A stretch of 6,233 nt of DNA. It comes from Rhodobacterales bacterium UBA3080. GTDB taxonomy: Bacteria > Pseudomonadota > Alphaproteobacteria > Rhodobacterales > Rhodobacteraceae. A model generated the notes under the pieces. The model saw only the letters and a program-made list of their open reading frames with translations. It searched no databases and had not been told where the DNA came from. The stretch covers positions 1 through 6,233 of the forward strand of contig DFBM01000079.1 in assembly GCA_002366645.1 (NCBI GenBank). The letters run 5' to 3'. Positions 6,204 to 6,233 of this stretch are shown here, piece by piece; positions within the stretch are counted from its first letter, which is position 1, and each line of letters starts with the position of its first letter. A program made the translations under genes and the position numbers.

Positions 6204-6233
6204 TTATGGGGGTAGGATTTGAACCTACGACCT
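6204..6233 (-). tRNA. 3' end of a tRNA-like gene, cut by the window edge, possibly initiator Met-like
   Basis: The minus strand reads AGGTC, then T-stem GTAGG (6228-6224), loop TTCAAAT (6223-6217) and stem CCTAC (6216-6212). The acceptor 3' half CCCCATA (6211-6205) and a discriminator A (6204) follow. The T-arm and preceding AGGTC closely resemble, from memory, alphaproteobacterial initiator tRNA-Met, whose 3' end would be CCCCGCAACCA. Here the end reads CCCCATAACAA, so no CCA is encoded and two acceptor bases differ. The anticodon lies beyond the window, so the identity is not proven. It may be a real tRNA or a 3' fragment left at an integration junction. Confidence 0.55.

Overview
The window looks like accessory DNA from an alphaproteobacterium. 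This is an inference from three things: the autotransporter stalk and barrel style, an IS66 element with a WPxELKARIVAETLV-type TnpA, and a tRNA T-arm resembling alphaproteobacterial initiator tRNA-Met. A Rhodobacterales-like host is plausible but cannot be shown from this sequence.

Layout. (1) Positions 2-3433, plus strand: the 3' part (1,143 codons plus stop) of a very long autotransporter (type Va) adhesin-like gene. Its reading frame is open to the left edge, so the signal peptide and the true start lie outside the window. The passenger is built from about 26-residue beta-helix rungs arranged in a three-rung (a-b-c) higher-order period. Two of these periods carry non-repeat insertions after rung c: one holds an 11-residue run of only Leu, Ile and Ala, the other is rich in Tyr, Gly and Pro. 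After the repeats come an Asn-rich stalk, an autochaperone-like junction, a linker and a C-terminal beta-barrel ending in Tyr-Glu-Phe. (2) Positions 3434-3679: a short intergenic stretch with one good stem-loop just after the autotransporter stop. (3) About 3680-6150, genes on the minus strand: a complete IS66-family insertion sequence with intact tnpA, tnpB and tnpC. The left end starts GTAAGCG. Two right-end candidates (6092 and 6150) both read GTAAGCG on the minus strand, and neither gives a matching 8-bp target duplication. (4) Positions 6204-6233, minus strand: the 3' end of a tRNA-like gene cut by the window edge. Its T-arm is good, but no CCA tail is encoded.

Functionally there are two unrelated units. 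The autotransporter would carry its own passenger across the outer membrane through its barrel. The IS66 operon encodes the DDE transposase (TnpC) and its two accessory proteins. The genes converge (autotransporter rightward, tnpABC leftward). The missing target duplication and the tRNA fragment suggest that the junctions around the IS have been rearranged. I see no defence system, CRISPR array or other clearly new multi-gene system. The most unusual content is the architecture of the autotransporter passenger.
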